NCBI RefSeq assembly: GCF_002494345.1
Contig: NZ_NXNI01000001.1
Span: 310,001 to 374,000, forward strand
DNA from: Natrinema ejinorense
GTDB taxonomy: Archaea > Halobacteriota > Halobacteria > Halobacteriales > Natrialbaceae
Direction: 5' to 3'
DNA length: 64,000 nucleotides
Part shown: piece by piece, positions 53,310-61,811 of the stretch
Layout of the letters: every line of letters starts with the position of its first letter
Position numbering within the stretch: position 1 is the first letter of the stretch
Notes under the pieces: generated by a model
Databases searched by the model: none
Seen by the model: only the letters and a program-made list of their open reading frames with translations
What the model was told of the DNA's origin: nothing
Made by a program: the position numbers and the translations under genes

Positions 53310-54869
53310 TCACTCGTTTTCGACGTCGAGTTCGTGAACGCCGATCGAGAGGTAGGTCAGCCGCGGCGGAAGCACGCCGTGTCGAACGTCCGGGTCGAAG
53401 CCGGTGAGCTCCGAGTCGTGTTTGACGTCGAAGTTGTTGTCGACGTACATCGGTCCTGACATGATAGTGCCATACATTTGTGCTGCCCCGCCGCCACCCT
53501 CGATACACACGTCCGGTTCCGTTCCGTTCACTTCGTGTGAGCAGTGGTCGATCCCTTCCGTCTCCGCGTACCCTTCGTCCCTGGGAGCGTACAGGATCCC
53601 CTCGAATTTCGAGTTCCCAGTCCCGACATGGACGAGCATCGACGACGTACCGTATATCTGCAGGTCTTTGGCGTCTCCGGCGGCGTAATCACACGCGTTG
53701 ACACACACCTCCTGGTTGTCCATGGACATGTTTCCGGTCGTGAACACCTGGAACGAGGCGTTTTCGTCGGCGGCGGCGGCATCCACAGTGAGGTCGTTGT
53801 TGGTGAAGTCCATATCGCCGTCGACGACGAGCGTCACGTTTCCGTCCTCCAAATCGACGGTGACGTCGTTTTGCAGGTCGAACCCGTGGGGATCGTAGTA
53901 GATGTTACCGCCCTCGAGCGTCGTCTTGTTATCGCCCAGCGCGATCCGTTCGCCCTCTCCTCGCTCGGCGTCCTCGACCTTGGACTCGATTACGCTATCG
54001 AACGACGGGATGGACGTATCGGTGTTCGTCGTTTCGTTGCCGGTAACAGTGCCGGCGCCGTGTATCTCGCCGTCCGTGGTCACGTTCCCGTCGATCTCAG
54101 CGTGGTGATGTCCTAATTCGATTCCGCCGCCACCGGCGTACACTGCTTGACTGAAGTCGCCTTCGACCTCTGTTCGTCCGAGTTCTACGACCAGCGTGTC
54201 GTCGGATCCACATCGCTCTCTGATCGCCTGTCCCTCGGCGTTCTGGGTCTGGCCGTCGAAGTACGTCTCCCAGCCAACGCAGTACTCGCTCGTGATTTCG
54301 ATCGTTACGGTACTCTGTTCGACGTACGTTGCGTTTCTGTACGCTTCCGTGTTCGCGTGGGACATCCGGATGTCGCCCGAATTGAGCTTCGAGTCGTCGT
54401 TAACCTCGGTAATCGGGAACGAGAACGTGTTATCGTCGCTGTCGTAGGAGACGGGCGGTGCGGAGACGACCCGGGTTTCGTTGCCCGTTTCGCGGAAGAC
54501 ACCACCCGCCTGATAGGCGATTCGGGTGCCGTCGTCCCCCACGTATTCGACGGCCCCGATCGGAATCTCGATGGGGTCTTCGAGTCCCTCACTGGAAATA
54601 TTGATCGTTCCGGTATCCGTCATGACGACCGCGCCGCGTTCACCAGCGTCGAACTCCATCGACCGCGTGGTGTCGTTGTTCGACGAGGCTATCACCATCT
54701 GCTGGCTCATCTCGACGAACGATTGCTCGACTCGCTCGTTCTCGGATTGCTGTTCCACGGTGGACATTACGTCCCCGGCGACGAGAAGAATACCGACGCT
54801 GATGGTTGCAACCATCCCGATCAACAGCACGAGACCGAGCACCGCGGATACCCCTCTTTTCGACAGCAT
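53310..54869 (-). CDS. Large pilin-like exported protein (DUF7289-type)
   Basis: The protein has 519 residues from the ATG at 54869. MLSKRGVSAVLGLVLLIGMV is a class-III (archaeal type IV pilin-like) signal with a basic cleavage region before the hydrophobic helix. The remainder is a long beta-rich Thr/Asn/Asp domain with a Cys cluster near VCVNACDYAAG and a Gly-rich C-terminal part (GGGGAAQMYGTIMSGP). Possible role: surface filament component or anchored surface protein. An ATG at 54899 would add 10 residues. Confidence 0.8.
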   Translation of the reverse strand: MLSKRGVSAVLGLVLLIGMVATISVGILLVAGDVMSTVEQQSENERVEQSFVEMSQQMVIASSNNDTTRSMEFDAGERGAVVMTDTGTINISSEGLEDPIEIPIGAVEYVGDDGTRIAYQAGGVFRETGNETRVVSAPPVSYDSDDNTFSFPITEVNDDSKLNSGDIRMSHANTEAYRNATYVEQSTVTIEITSEYCVGWETYFDGQTQNAEGQAIRERCGSDDTLVVELGRTEVEGDFSQAVYAGGGGIELGHHHAEIDGNVTTDGEIHGAGTVTGNETTNTDTSIPSFDSVIESKVEDAERGEGERIALGDNKTTLEGGNIYYDPHGFDLQNDVTVDLEDGNVTLVVDGDMDFTNNDLTVDAAAADENASFQVFTTGNMSMDNQEVCVNACDYAAGDAKDLQIYGTSSMLVHVGTGNSKFEGILYAPRDEGYAETEGIDHCSHEVNGTEPDVCIEGGGGAAQMYGTIMSGPMYVDNNFDVKHDSELTGFDPDVRHGVLPPRLTYLSIGVHELDVENE

Positions 54870-55147
54870 CGCACCTCCGTCATCGCGTCGTGAACCCATC
54901 TCTATCGACGGTTCATTGGTGAATCTGCATGATAAAAGTCCCGACCGATCAAACAGTTTATATCGTCGATCGAATCGAGAACATTACAACCGAGATGAGT
55001 ATCTCGATGGCTGATTGGTTCCGTGCAGTATGGGCCCGACCACCCTCCAACGAACAGCGTATGGGACCCCTACCCCGTCTGACTCGAGGGACGTGTGGCT
55101 ACCGAAGAAAAACACTTGTATACCGGACGGACCCTAGCTTCGAGCAG

Positions 55148-56101
55148 ATGACGCGTACAGCCGAGAAGATCGACGCCCTCGTCAGCGAGGATTCCTCGAT
55201 GGCGGCTGCCCTCGAGGCCATCCGGGAGGAAGCCGATAGGAACGGCGGCGAGGTCCAGTGGGCCGACGTCAGCGACGAACTGACGAGCGGCCAGTGGGGG
55301 CGGTTGATCGAGAAAGGTGTGTTAGTCGACGGCGACCAGGGGTTCGAGATCGCCGACCGCGAGGCCTACGACCGGGCCCTCGACGGTGACGGTGATGGCG
55401 GCAGTGCTGCCGCCGATGTCGACATCGACGAGGAGGAATCGAGCTGGTCGCAATGGGACAAAATAGCCGCCGTTGGTGCCCTCCTGTTGATGCCCGGCTA
55501 CTGGTTCGACTCGATTCAGAACGTCGTCGGCAGTACGGTCAACGCTGTCCTCGGCCCGCTCGATGCGGCATTACCGTTTTACGCTGTGATCCTCTCGGTC
55601 GCACTGATCACGGGCCTCTACTCGTCACTGCTGCAGGCGAACCTGATGAACACGGAGGTCATGGGCAAGTATCAAGAGCGGATGAAAGCAGTCCAAGAGG
55701 AGCAAAAGGAACTCCGTCAGGAGAAGAAAGACGCCGAGGAACGTGGCGCAAGCGACGCCGAGATCGAGCGCCTCGAGAACGAGATCGAACGCGCCCGCGA
55801 AGAGCAGATGGAAGCCATGGCGGACAACCTGGGAATGTTCAAAGAGCAGTTTCGCCCGATGGTCTGGATCATGCTGTTGACGATCCCGCTGTTCCTCTGG
55901 ATGTACTGGAAGATCCGAACGGGCGGCATCGGCGGCGCAGAAGAGACCGTCGTAATGCCCCTCGTCGGCGAGATCGAGTGGCAGGACGGCGTGGTCGGTC
56001 CGATGCAGGCCTGGATCGTCTGGTACTTCCTGTGTTCGATGGGGTTCTCCCAGCTGATCCGGAAGTCGTTGAACATCGACATGTCGCCGTCGAGCGCCTG
56101 A
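55148..56101 (+). CDS. DUF106 membrane protein (Oxa1/YidC-superfamily insertase)
   Basis: The protein has 317 residues from the ATG at 55148. An N-terminal soluble helical part with acidic linker (to about 95) is followed by the DUF106 core: a membrane helix (AVILSVALITGLYSSLLQAN), a cytoplasmic coiled coil (QEEQKELRQEKKDAEER to EEQMEAM) and two helices (MVWIMLLTIPLFLWMYW; AWIVWYFLCSMGFSQLI). DUF106 proteins belong to the Oxa1 superfamily with EMC3 and TMCO1, and insert membrane proteins. It sits between adk and cmk as usual in archaea. Confidence 0.9.
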   Translation: MTRTAEKIDALVSEDSSMAAALEAIREEADRNGGEVQWADVSDELTSGQWGRLIEKGVLVDGDQGFEIADREAYDRALDGDGDGGSAAADVDIDEEESSWSQWDKIAAVGALLLMPGYWFDSIQNVVGSTVNAVLGPLDAALPFYAVILSVALITGLYSSLLQANLMNTEVMGKYQERMKAVQEEQKELRQEKKDAEERGASDAEIERLENEIERAREEQMEAMADNLGMFKEQFRPMVWIMLLTIPLFLWMYWKIRTGGIGGAEETVVMPLVGEIEWQDGVVGPMQAWIVWYFLCSMGFSQLIRKSLNIDMSPSSA

Positions 56102-56197
56102 CCCGTCTCGGCTCCTCGTCGCCGATGGCGTTTCGGTGTCCGTTCCGCTCGCTTGCGGATTCAAAACCCATTTTACCTGCCCCCTCGCAAAGCGAGT

Positions 56198-56773
56198 ATG
56201 TTAGTTACCGTCTCCGGCCCGCCGGGAAGCGGGAAGAGTACGACCGCGGAGTTACTCGCTGAAGCCTTCGATCTCGACCACGTCAGCGGCGGTGACATCT
56301 TCCGGGAACTGGCCGACGAACGCGGCTATACCCCACTCGAGTTCAACAAACTGGCCGAGGAAAACGACGAGATCGATCGGGACCTCGATCGACGGCTGCG
56401 TGAGATCGCCCTCGAGGCGGACGATCTGGTCCTCGAGTCGAGACTCGCGGGCTGGCTGGCCGGCGAGCAGGCCGATTTCCGCTTCTGGCTGGACGCACCG
56501 GCACGGGTTCGCGGCGAGCGTATCGCCGAGCGCGAGGACAAGGATCCCGCGCGTGCGACCGAGGAGACGAAGGCCCGCGAGGCCAGCGAGGCCCAGCGGT
56601 ACGAGGAGTACTACGGGATCGACATTCAGGACCTCACGATCTACGATCTCTCCGTGAATACGGCCCGCTGGGAACCCGACGCCGTCCTCGATATGCTCGT
56701 CACTGCCGTCGAGCGCTACGACGCCGACGGCGACGAAGGGAAGGCACTCGTCGACCTCGAGACCGGGTTCTAA
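56198..56773 (+). CDS. cmk: Cytidylate kinase, archaeal type
   Basis: The protein has 191 residues from the ATG at 56198. The P-loop is [32 protein letters not shown] and [20 protein letters not shown] match archaeal Cmk. It makes (d)CDP. Its stop shares 1 nt with the truB start. Confidence 0.96.
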   Translation: MLVTVSGPPGSGKSTTAELLAEAFDLDHVSGGDIFRELADERGYTPLEFNKLAEENDEIDRDLDRRLREIALEADDLVLESRLAGWLAGEQADFRFWLDAPARVRGERIAEREDKDPARATEETKAREASEAQRYEEYYGIDIQDLTIYDLSVNTARWEPDAVLDMLVTAVERYDADGDEGKALVDLETGF

Positions 56774-57681
56774 TGACTCTGCGTGGCCCACCAGAGGAGC
56801 GCTCGCCCGCCGAGTTGCTCACCTTCGGCGTCGTCAACCTCGACAAGCCCCCCGGTCCGTCCTCCCATCAGGTCAGCGGCTGGCTGCGAGACGCCGTCGC
56901 CGAGACGATGGCCGAGCGCGGCGTCGAATCGACGATCGATCGCGCGGCCCATGCCGGGACGCTCGATCCGAAAGTGACCGGCTGCCTCCCGATCATGCTC
57001 GGCGATGCGACTCGACTCGCACAGGTCTTCCTCGAAGGCGGTAAGGAGTACGTCGCCGTCCTCGAGTGTCACGCACCGGTTCCCGCCGACGCCGAATCCG
57101 TCGTCGCGGAGTTCGAGGGCCCGATCTATCAGAAACCCCCGCGCAAGAGTGCCGTCTCGCGTCGACTCCGCGTGCGGGAACTCTACGACCTCGAGGTACT
57201 CGAGACCGAGGAGCGGCGACTCCTCGTGCGGATTCGCTGTGAGAGTGGAACGTACGTCCGGAAGCTCTGCCACGATCTGGGGTTGGCCCTGGGCACCGGC
57301 GGCCACATGGGCCACCTGCGTCGCAGCGCGACCGATCCGTTCGACGACCGGACGCTCCACAGCGCCCACGACGTCCTGGATGCGCTCGGATTCTGGCTCG
57401 AGGACGACGATCCCGAACCGCTGTACGACGTCGTCGATCCGGCCGAACGGATTCTCGAGGGGATTCCGAGCGTCGTGATTGCGGAAAGCGCGGCCCGCGA
57501 GGTCGCTGAGGGTGCGCCCGTCTACGCACCGGGAGTCCTCGAGGTCGACGACGGGACCGATCGGGGAGCGCTGGTGGCCTGTTACACGCCCGACGACGCG
57601 GCGGTCTGTCTCGGCGAACTCGTCGGCGACGGCGATGCCGACAGCGGTGTCGTCGTCGACCTCGAGCGCGTACTGGTCTAG
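56773..57681 (+). CDS. truB: tRNA/rRNA pseudouridine synthase TruB/Cbf5
   Basis: The protein has 302 residues. VNLDKPPGPSSHQVSGWLRD and AAHAGTLDPKVTGCLPI carry the catalytic Asp of the TruB family. RIRCESGTYVRKLCHDLG and a C-terminal PUA domain (VVIAESAAREVAEGAPVYAP) follow. In archaea it works alone on tRNA or with H/ACA guide RNPs. It is the last gene of the adk-cmk-truB group. Confidence 0.96.
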   Translation: MTLRGPPEERSPAELLTFGVVNLDKPPGPSSHQVSGWLRDAVAETMAERGVESTIDRAAHAGTLDPKVTGCLPIMLGDATRLAQVFLEGGKEYVAVLECHAPVPADAESVVAEFEGPIYQKPPRKSAVSRRLRVRELYDLEVLETEERRLLVRIRCESGTYVRKLCHDLGLALGTGGHMGHLRRSATDPFDDRTLHSAHDVLDALGFWLEDDDPEPLYDVVDPAERILEGIPSVVIAESAAREVAEGAPVYAPGVLEVDDGTDRGALVACYTPDDAAVCLGELVGDGDADSGVVVDLERVLV

Positions 57682-57829
57682 GAGTTGGTATCGATCACCG
57701 TCGGGTGGACCGCCCACCGATTCGGCCCCGACCGGTGTCACTCGAACGGATCGTGCCTCGGGATCACAAACCATGTCGCTGATGCTCCGTCGCCGGTCGG
57801 ATCGCCATCCGGCGGGTCGAAAACGACAT

Positions 57830-57837
57830 CCTTAAAC
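57830..57837 (+). promoter_or_regulatory. TATA-like box of tRNA-Pro
   Basis: CCTTAAAC is centred about 29 nt before the 5' end of the tRNA. Confidence 0.45.
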
Positions 57838-57862
57838 GGTGGACGCCCATCGGTCCACGTGT

Positions 57863-57933
57863 GGGACCGTGGGGTAGTGGTATCCTCTGCGGATGGGGTC
57901 CGTAGGACCCGAGTTCAATTCTCGGCGGTCCCA
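57863..57933 (+). tRNA. tRNA-Pro (GGG)
   Basis: A 71-nt cloverleaf. The acceptor GGGACCG pairs with CGGTCCC, with discriminator A. The anticodon stem TGCGG/CCGTA encloses ATGGGGT with anticodon GGG. The T-arm is CCGAG TTCAATT CTCGG. CCA is not encoded and there is no intron. Accessory genes begin right after it, as expected if its 3' end is an integration site. Confidence 0.95.
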
Positions 57934-57963
57934 CTCGAAATTATCTACGTGTTCAACTCCTAG

Positions 57964-57983
57964 CGTCTCATACCCCTGAGACG
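57964..57983 (+). terminator. Hairpin after tRNA-Pro
   Basis: CGTCTCA (57964-57970) and TGAGACG (57977-57983) form a perfect 7-bp stem with loop TACCCC. It may end the tRNA transcript or be an att-arm structure. CAATTCTCGG of the tRNA T-arm (57916-57925) recurs at 57994-58003 just beyond it. Confidence 0.4.
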
Positions 57984-58051
57984 GCGGAAAATCCAATTCT
58001 CGGTTTCGGTATATTACCACGCAGTCGACAGACCACTCGGAGGTGGTCGGC

Positions 58052-58282
58052 GTGACGGTCGCACCCTGGCCGTCGGTCGACAACTCGACGTGCGAACACT
58101 GCGGTGCTCACGTCACTGATCGGTTCCGCCGTGTCTTCGGTGACGACGACGATCGCGCTCATCGGTGTGGTAACTGCGATACGTACGCGCGACTGAGCCG
58201 CGGCTCTGCAGCGGGAATCGACGTTTCGGTTCCGGATCCGGAAACGTCACCCGGTCGTCACGGAGGTGAGGCCGATGCGTAG
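58052..58282 (+). CDS. Small zinc-ribbon protein of accessory segment
   Basis: The protein has 76 residues from the GTG at 58052, chosen because GGAGGTG (58039-58045) lies at good spacing. CEHC and CGNC enclose HVTDRFRRVFGDDDDRAHR, a zinc ribbon I associate with the small haloarchaeal DUF7563 group. It opens a same-strand cluster up to 60722. Function unknown. Confidence 0.75.
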   Translation: MTVAPWPSVDNSTCEHCGAHVTDRFRRVFGDDDDRAHRCGNCDTYARLSRGSAAGIDVSVPDPETSPGRHGGEADA

Positions 58283-58679
58283 CGGGTTCGTCCAGGCGAG
58301 CGAACTGTACGATGTCGACAGCCGGACGCCCATCGCCCATCCGGCCCATCAAGCCACCGACGAGGACGTTCGGCAAGCATTCGACGATCGCGAGATTCGC
58401 GCTGACGGTGGACACTCTTCGAGCGGGATCTATCGACTGGTTTCCGAGAATACAGCTACCAACACGACGGCAGTTCCCACGATACCGAGTACTAACCCTG
58501 CTAACGGATACGGGTATAGACCCTCGAAAAAGGTCACGAGTAATAGCCCGACGACCGTCAACTGGATTCCGAGGATTCCTGCTTCAATTGTCTCCATAGC
58601 TGAAAAGACACCAATACGATCAAAAAAGCGGTGGTCAGTTCATACGGGCAGTGATCACAAGGACGGTGGTTCGCGATGA
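58275..58679 (+). CDS. Unknown protein; C-terminal part doubtful
   Basis: The frame starts at the ATG at 58275 with a strong site (GGAGGTGAG, 58262-58270). Residues 1-50 (MRSGFVQASELYDVDSRTPI) look acidic and haloarchaeal. From about residue 55 the translation becomes Asn/Thr/Lys-rich with low GC at third positions, while the opposite strand there encodes a plausible membrane protein (58430-58597). The gene may be a fusion or disrupted frame. Confidence 0.45.
   Translation: MRSGFVQASELYDVDSRTPIAHPAHQATDEDVRQAFDDREIRADGGHSSSGIYRLVSENTATNTTAVPTIPSTNPANGYGYRPSKKVTSNSPTTVNWIPRIPASIVSIAEKTPIRSKKRWSVHTGSDHKDGGSR
58430..58597 (-). CDS. Small membrane protein antisense to the preceding frame
   Basis: The protein has 55 residues, starting METIEAGILGIQLTVVGLLL and ending VFSETSR, with two clean membrane helices (about 8-24 and 32-50). 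Its composition looks more natural than that of the plus-strand frame it overlaps. Minus-strand CTTTTTTGAT about 25 nt upstream could be a promoter element. Both cannot easily be right over their whole length. Confidence 0.5.
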   Translation of the reverse strand: METIEAGILGIQLTVVGLLLVTFFEGLYPYPLAGLVLGIVGTAVVLVAVFSETSR

Positions 58680-58795
58680 GCCGTCTCCTCGAGGCCGACG
58701 AGTGCGAGCGGTGTAGTGATCGCGTCGACGCACTTCGCCGGCTCTGCCCCGAGTGTACGCGCGCGGTTCGGAACGCGCGGGAGGGGCCGCTATGA
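58676..58795 (+). CDS. 39-residue zinc-ribbon microprotein
   Basis: The protein reads MSRLLEADECERCSDRVD to REGPL. CERC and CPEC are separated by 11 residues, a compact zinc ribbon. The start overlaps the previous stop (ATGA), and the next gene begins inside its stop codon (CTATGAGC), so it is well embedded in a coupled cluster. Confidence 0.65.
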   Translation: MSRLLEADECERCSDRVDALRRLCPECTRAVRNAREGPL

Positions 58796-59100
58796 GCGCT
58801 GACGCCAATCGGACCGACCGCGACCTCGAGGCTGAGCTGGCGAGCGCGGCAGCCGGTCAGGTCGGCGTTCCCGTCGACGCTGTCTGCGTGGGCTGTGGGC
58901 GGACGCGCGTCAAGCGCGCGACTCTCGAGGCGATGGACTGCGATCCCGGAGCCGACCCCACGACACTCGAGGCGACGGACTGTACGTCGTTCAAGCACGT
59001 CTGCTATCCCTGCCAGGGTGCGACCTGGTGGAATCCCGTCGCGGTACTCACCGGCTTGCTCGAGAGCGAGCGAGAACGGGAGCGCAAGCGAGGTGAGTAG
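58792..59100 (+). CDS. Zinc-binding protein of accessory segment
   Basis: The protein has 102 residues. CVGC and CYPC flank a 40-residue acidic loop with additional cysteines (AMDCDPGAD, ATDCTSFKHV). The C-terminus is a charged helix. Overlap with the 39-residue gene indicates coupling. AGGTGAG at its end is the ribosome-binding site of the next gene. Confidence 0.68.
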   Translation: MSADANRTDRDLEAELASAAAGQVGVPVDAVCVGCGRTRVKRATLEAMDCDPGADPTTLEATDCTSFKHVCYPCQGATWWNPVAVLTGLLESERERERKRGE

Positions 59101-59102
59101 CG

Positions 59103-60722
59103 GTGTCCCAGGTCGAGACGACACCGCACGAGATCGAGGGGCGATGGAAGTGGCCCGACTGGGGTCGCGGTCCGTATGACGCGCTGTCGTCGGTCATGCT
59201 CGGACCGCCCTTCGAGGGCTACCTCGAGATCACGACCGAGATCGACGGCGAGCCCTGGCACCTCGAAGTGAGCTACAGCAAGTCGGGGTTCGCTCCCCGG
59301 CTGTCCGACGGGATCAACGCCGAACGACTGTACGAGTGGGACATCAAGGGACGCGGTCGTGGCGAGCGGAAAGCGTCGTACAATATCTCACCGCGGTTCC
59401 CGAACATGCGCCACTGGGAGAGTGGCGAGCGGTTGCAACTCCCCTGGGAGAATCAGGTCGGCGAAGTCGACGGCGTCGACGTCGAGTTTCACACCAGCAA
59501 CATCGAACCCGACCGCGGTCTCGAGTTGCTGCCGGAGTTCTTCGTGGCGATCTTCGAGCACGCCGGCGAGCGCATTCATTCGGAGTACTTTCGAACGACC
59601 CCGCACTCGGCAAGCCGGATGTGGGCATACGAGCGGTACGTTCGGATTCGCCGTGAATGGGCTGAGAAGCTCTCGTCGGCGGGTGTTCTCCAAAAGGTCG
59701 CACACTATCTCTCCGACCTCGAGGGAGTGAAAGCGGAACTCCATATCGACAACGAGGAAGTCGTCAACCACCAGAATCGGCTGTTCTTGAACCCCACGTC
59801 GGCCAGTGAACTGCTACCCGGTCACACCTACGGGCGGAAGTTCGAGATCTACCAGCTGGCCGATCCGGATGCGGTCTCGAAAGATCACCCGTCGTACCAT
59901 CCGAAGGTGGAGGTCCTGGTAAACAAGTCGATGAACGATAACGAGGCATGGGCGTGGGCCGATCGGCACGAGGTGACCGTGCAAATAGAGGAGACGCTGT
60001 TGAACGCGCTCCACTGGGAAGACATCCCGCTCGGTCCCGACGGCAGCAGCGTCTACGTCGCAGATGATCACTTCGATGCGGTCGCTCGGGACGAGCCGGT
60101 CGAACTGTACGAAGATCCGACGCCGCGCCTCGAGGCGAAGACGGATCACCTGTTGATGACGACGCTGCGTGATATGGGCGAGACCGCTCGCGACGTTTCG
60201 GAGACAGTCGCAACTGACGGCGGTGCGACCGTCGACGACCTCGCCGACCAGCTGGGGAAACATCCCGCGACGATCTATCGCGCGATCAACGATCTCGGCG
60301 AGATCCTCGAGTTGGACCAGGGCGACGTGTCGTTCCGGGCCCGGAAGTACCGCGAGGAACTGCGAGCGCTCGTCGAGTCCGCTGAGTACGCGATCGAGAG
60401 TTACGCCGATCGGATGCAGCATATCATGGGCTTGGCCGATCACGTCGCCGAGTCCTCTCCCTTTCAGGAGTGGCTCGCGAAGAACGGCGCCGACCTCGAG
60501 TTCGATGATCAGGGCGAACCCCGACGGATGCGGATCGATACGGTTCTCTCTCGACTGAAGGCAGATAGCTTCGAGAACATCTCGACGATCGCCAGTGAAG
60601 CCCTCGAGAAGTGGTCGCGGTCGGGGAACGATCCGACTGCCCTGCGCGGCGTCGAGCTGACCTGGAAGACTCCCGGCGGTGGCACTGAAACCGGATTCGT
60701 CGGCGCAGTCGCGGATCGGTGA
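59103..60722 (+). CDS. Large DUF7845-like protein with winged-helix segment
   Basis: The protein has 539 residues from the GTG at 59103 (AGGTGAG at 59091-59097 upstream). Residues 1-120 resemble the DUF7845 N-terminal domain (LEVSYSKSGFAPRLSDGINA). Residues 120-330 are alpha/beta with no recognised catalytic motif. Residues 345-400 (DDLADQLGKHPATIYRAIND) form a winged helix, followed by helices to the end. I know such proteins from integrated haloarchaeal elements; a replication or regulatory role is possible but unproven. It ends the coupled cluster. Confidence 0.75.
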   Translation: MSQVETTPHEIEGRWKWPDWGRGPYDALSSVMLGPPFEGYLEITTEIDGEPWHLEVSYSKSGFAPRLSDGINAERLYEWDIKGRGRGERKASYNISPRFPNMRHWESGERLQLPWENQVGEVDGVDVEFHTSNIEPDRGLELLPEFFVAIFEHAGERIHSEYFRTTPHSASRMWAYERYVRIRREWAEKLSSAGVLQKVAHYLSDLEGVKAELHIDNEEVVNHQNRLFLNPTSASELLPGHTYGRKFEIYQLADPDAVSKDHPSYHPKVEVLVNKSMNDNEAWAWADRHEVTVQIEETLLNALHWEDIPLGPDGSSVYVADDHFDAVARDEPVELYEDPTPRLEAKTDHLLMTTLRDMGETARDVSETVATDGGATVDDLADQLGKHPATIYRAINDLGEILELDQGDVSFRARKYREELRALVESAEYAIESYADRMQHIMGLADHVAESSPFQEWLAKNGADLEFDDQGEPRRMRIDTVLSRLKADSFENISTIASEALEKWSRSGNDPTALRGVELTWKTPGGGTETGFVGAVADR

Positions 60723-61066
60723 ACCGGCCCGCATAGTGGCAACACTCTCGTTTTCACTGTTTTCTACAAGTCAGCTTGACTAACAGCCTTGCTTAGACAA
60801 ATCTGGTTGTAGCCCGCGCCTCGAGGGCGGGGTCGGCACCGCGATCGCACCGCAATGCCTGCGGGGTCGTTTCGCGCTTCGCGCGAAAGCCCCCTTGGCG
60901 GGTGTCCCCAAGGGGACAGCGCCAAAAAATTACAGCGCCCCACCTCTACCGCTGCACGCAGATCTCCAGTTGATGCACATGAAATAGAGGTTACGCAGAA
61001 TTTTTCTCAAGAGGAGTTGCAAACTCTGAACGCAAGTTTCCATCATCGTCAAAGTTAGCGAATAGC
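60723..61066. other. Structured non-coding region left of the IS element
   Basis: No credible gene is seen. TTTCGCGC (60870-60877) and GCGCGAAA (60881-60888) form a hairpin with loop TTC. A compound hairpin TTGGCG (60895-60900), TGTCCCC (60903-60909), GGGGACA (60912-60918), CGCCAA (60920-60925) follows and leads into A5. The GC-rich block at about 60810-60925 could be a structured RNA or the end of a lost transposon. Confidence 0.5.
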
Positions 61067-61811
61067 GGCACTGTCTAGTTGCGTCAGTTTGAGAAATGAG
61101 CAGGTCGTTGAGTGAATTGGCTAAGATGCTCGCAGACCTGCTCAGCGAGAGCTATGCGACGGATTTAGAAGAATCTTGGGAGAACGAGCGGACGGCGACG
61201 CCCGTCAGGGCGTTCGCCGTCCGCCTCCACCAGACTGGTTGTTCGCTTCGGGAGACAACAACGATCCTCGCTGAATTAGGCGTTGAACGTTCTCACGGAG
61301 CGGTTTGGAACTGGGTTCATCGGCTGTCTGACAGTGGATGCGACCCGCCGACGGCGACGCCGTCGCGGGTCGCTGTCGACGAAACTGCTGTCAAGATCAA
61401 CGGCGAGTGGTCTTGGTTGTATGCTGCAATAGACATCGAGACAAAAGTAATTCTCGACGTTGCGTTGTTTAGTCGACATGGCACCGATCCGGCGGCTGCG
61501 TTTCTGCAGAAACTCCGCGAGAAACATGATCTCTCCGAGGCTGAGTTTCTCGTCGATCAATTTGGCTATCGGACTGCCCTTTCCCGAGTCGGACTGAGCG
61601 GTCGGGTCAACTATACCGACCGAAACCTCATCGAAAAGTGGTTTCATACCCTCAAAATGCGCATCGACCGGTTCCATAATTCATGGGTGGGCAGTCGGTC
61701 AAGCGTCCGAGAGTGGCTTGAACAGTTCGTGCATTACTACAACCACCAAAGACCGCATCAAGCTCTCGATGGAAAAGCGCCAGTCGAGGTGATCCAGAAC
61801 TAGACAGTGCC
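61067..61811 (+). mobile_element. IS6-family insertion sequence, 745 bp
   Basis: Perfect 14-bp terminal inverted repeats, GGCACTGTCTAGTT (61067-61080) and AACTAGACAGTGCC (61798-61811), enclose one transposase gene. The flanking octamers CGAATAGC and CGACCACT differ, so the usual 8-bp target duplication of IS6 elements is absent. This implies replicative transposition with deletion or recombination between copies. Confidence 0.93.
61096..61803 (+). CDS. IS6-family transposase
   Basis: The protein has 235 residues. An N-terminal helix-turn-helix (VRAFAVRLHQTGCSLRETTT) and the DDE catalytic core are visible: Asp95 (RVAVDETAV), Asp154 (FLVDQFGY) and Glu180 (NLIEKWFHTL), with the typical HYYNHQRPHQALDGKAPVEV end. 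Length and motifs are normal, so it is probably active. Confidence 0.95.
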   Translation: MSRSLSELAKMLADLLSESYATDLEESWENERTATPVRAFAVRLHQTGCSLRETTTILAELGVERSHGAVWNWVHRLSDSGCDPPTATPSRVAVDETAVKINGEWSWLYAAIDIETKVILDVALFSRHGTDPAAAFLQKLREKHDLSEAEFLVDQFGYRTALSRVGLSGRVNYTDRNLIEKWFHTLKMRIDRFHNSWVGSRSSVREWLEQFVHYYNHQRPHQALDGKAPVEVIQN

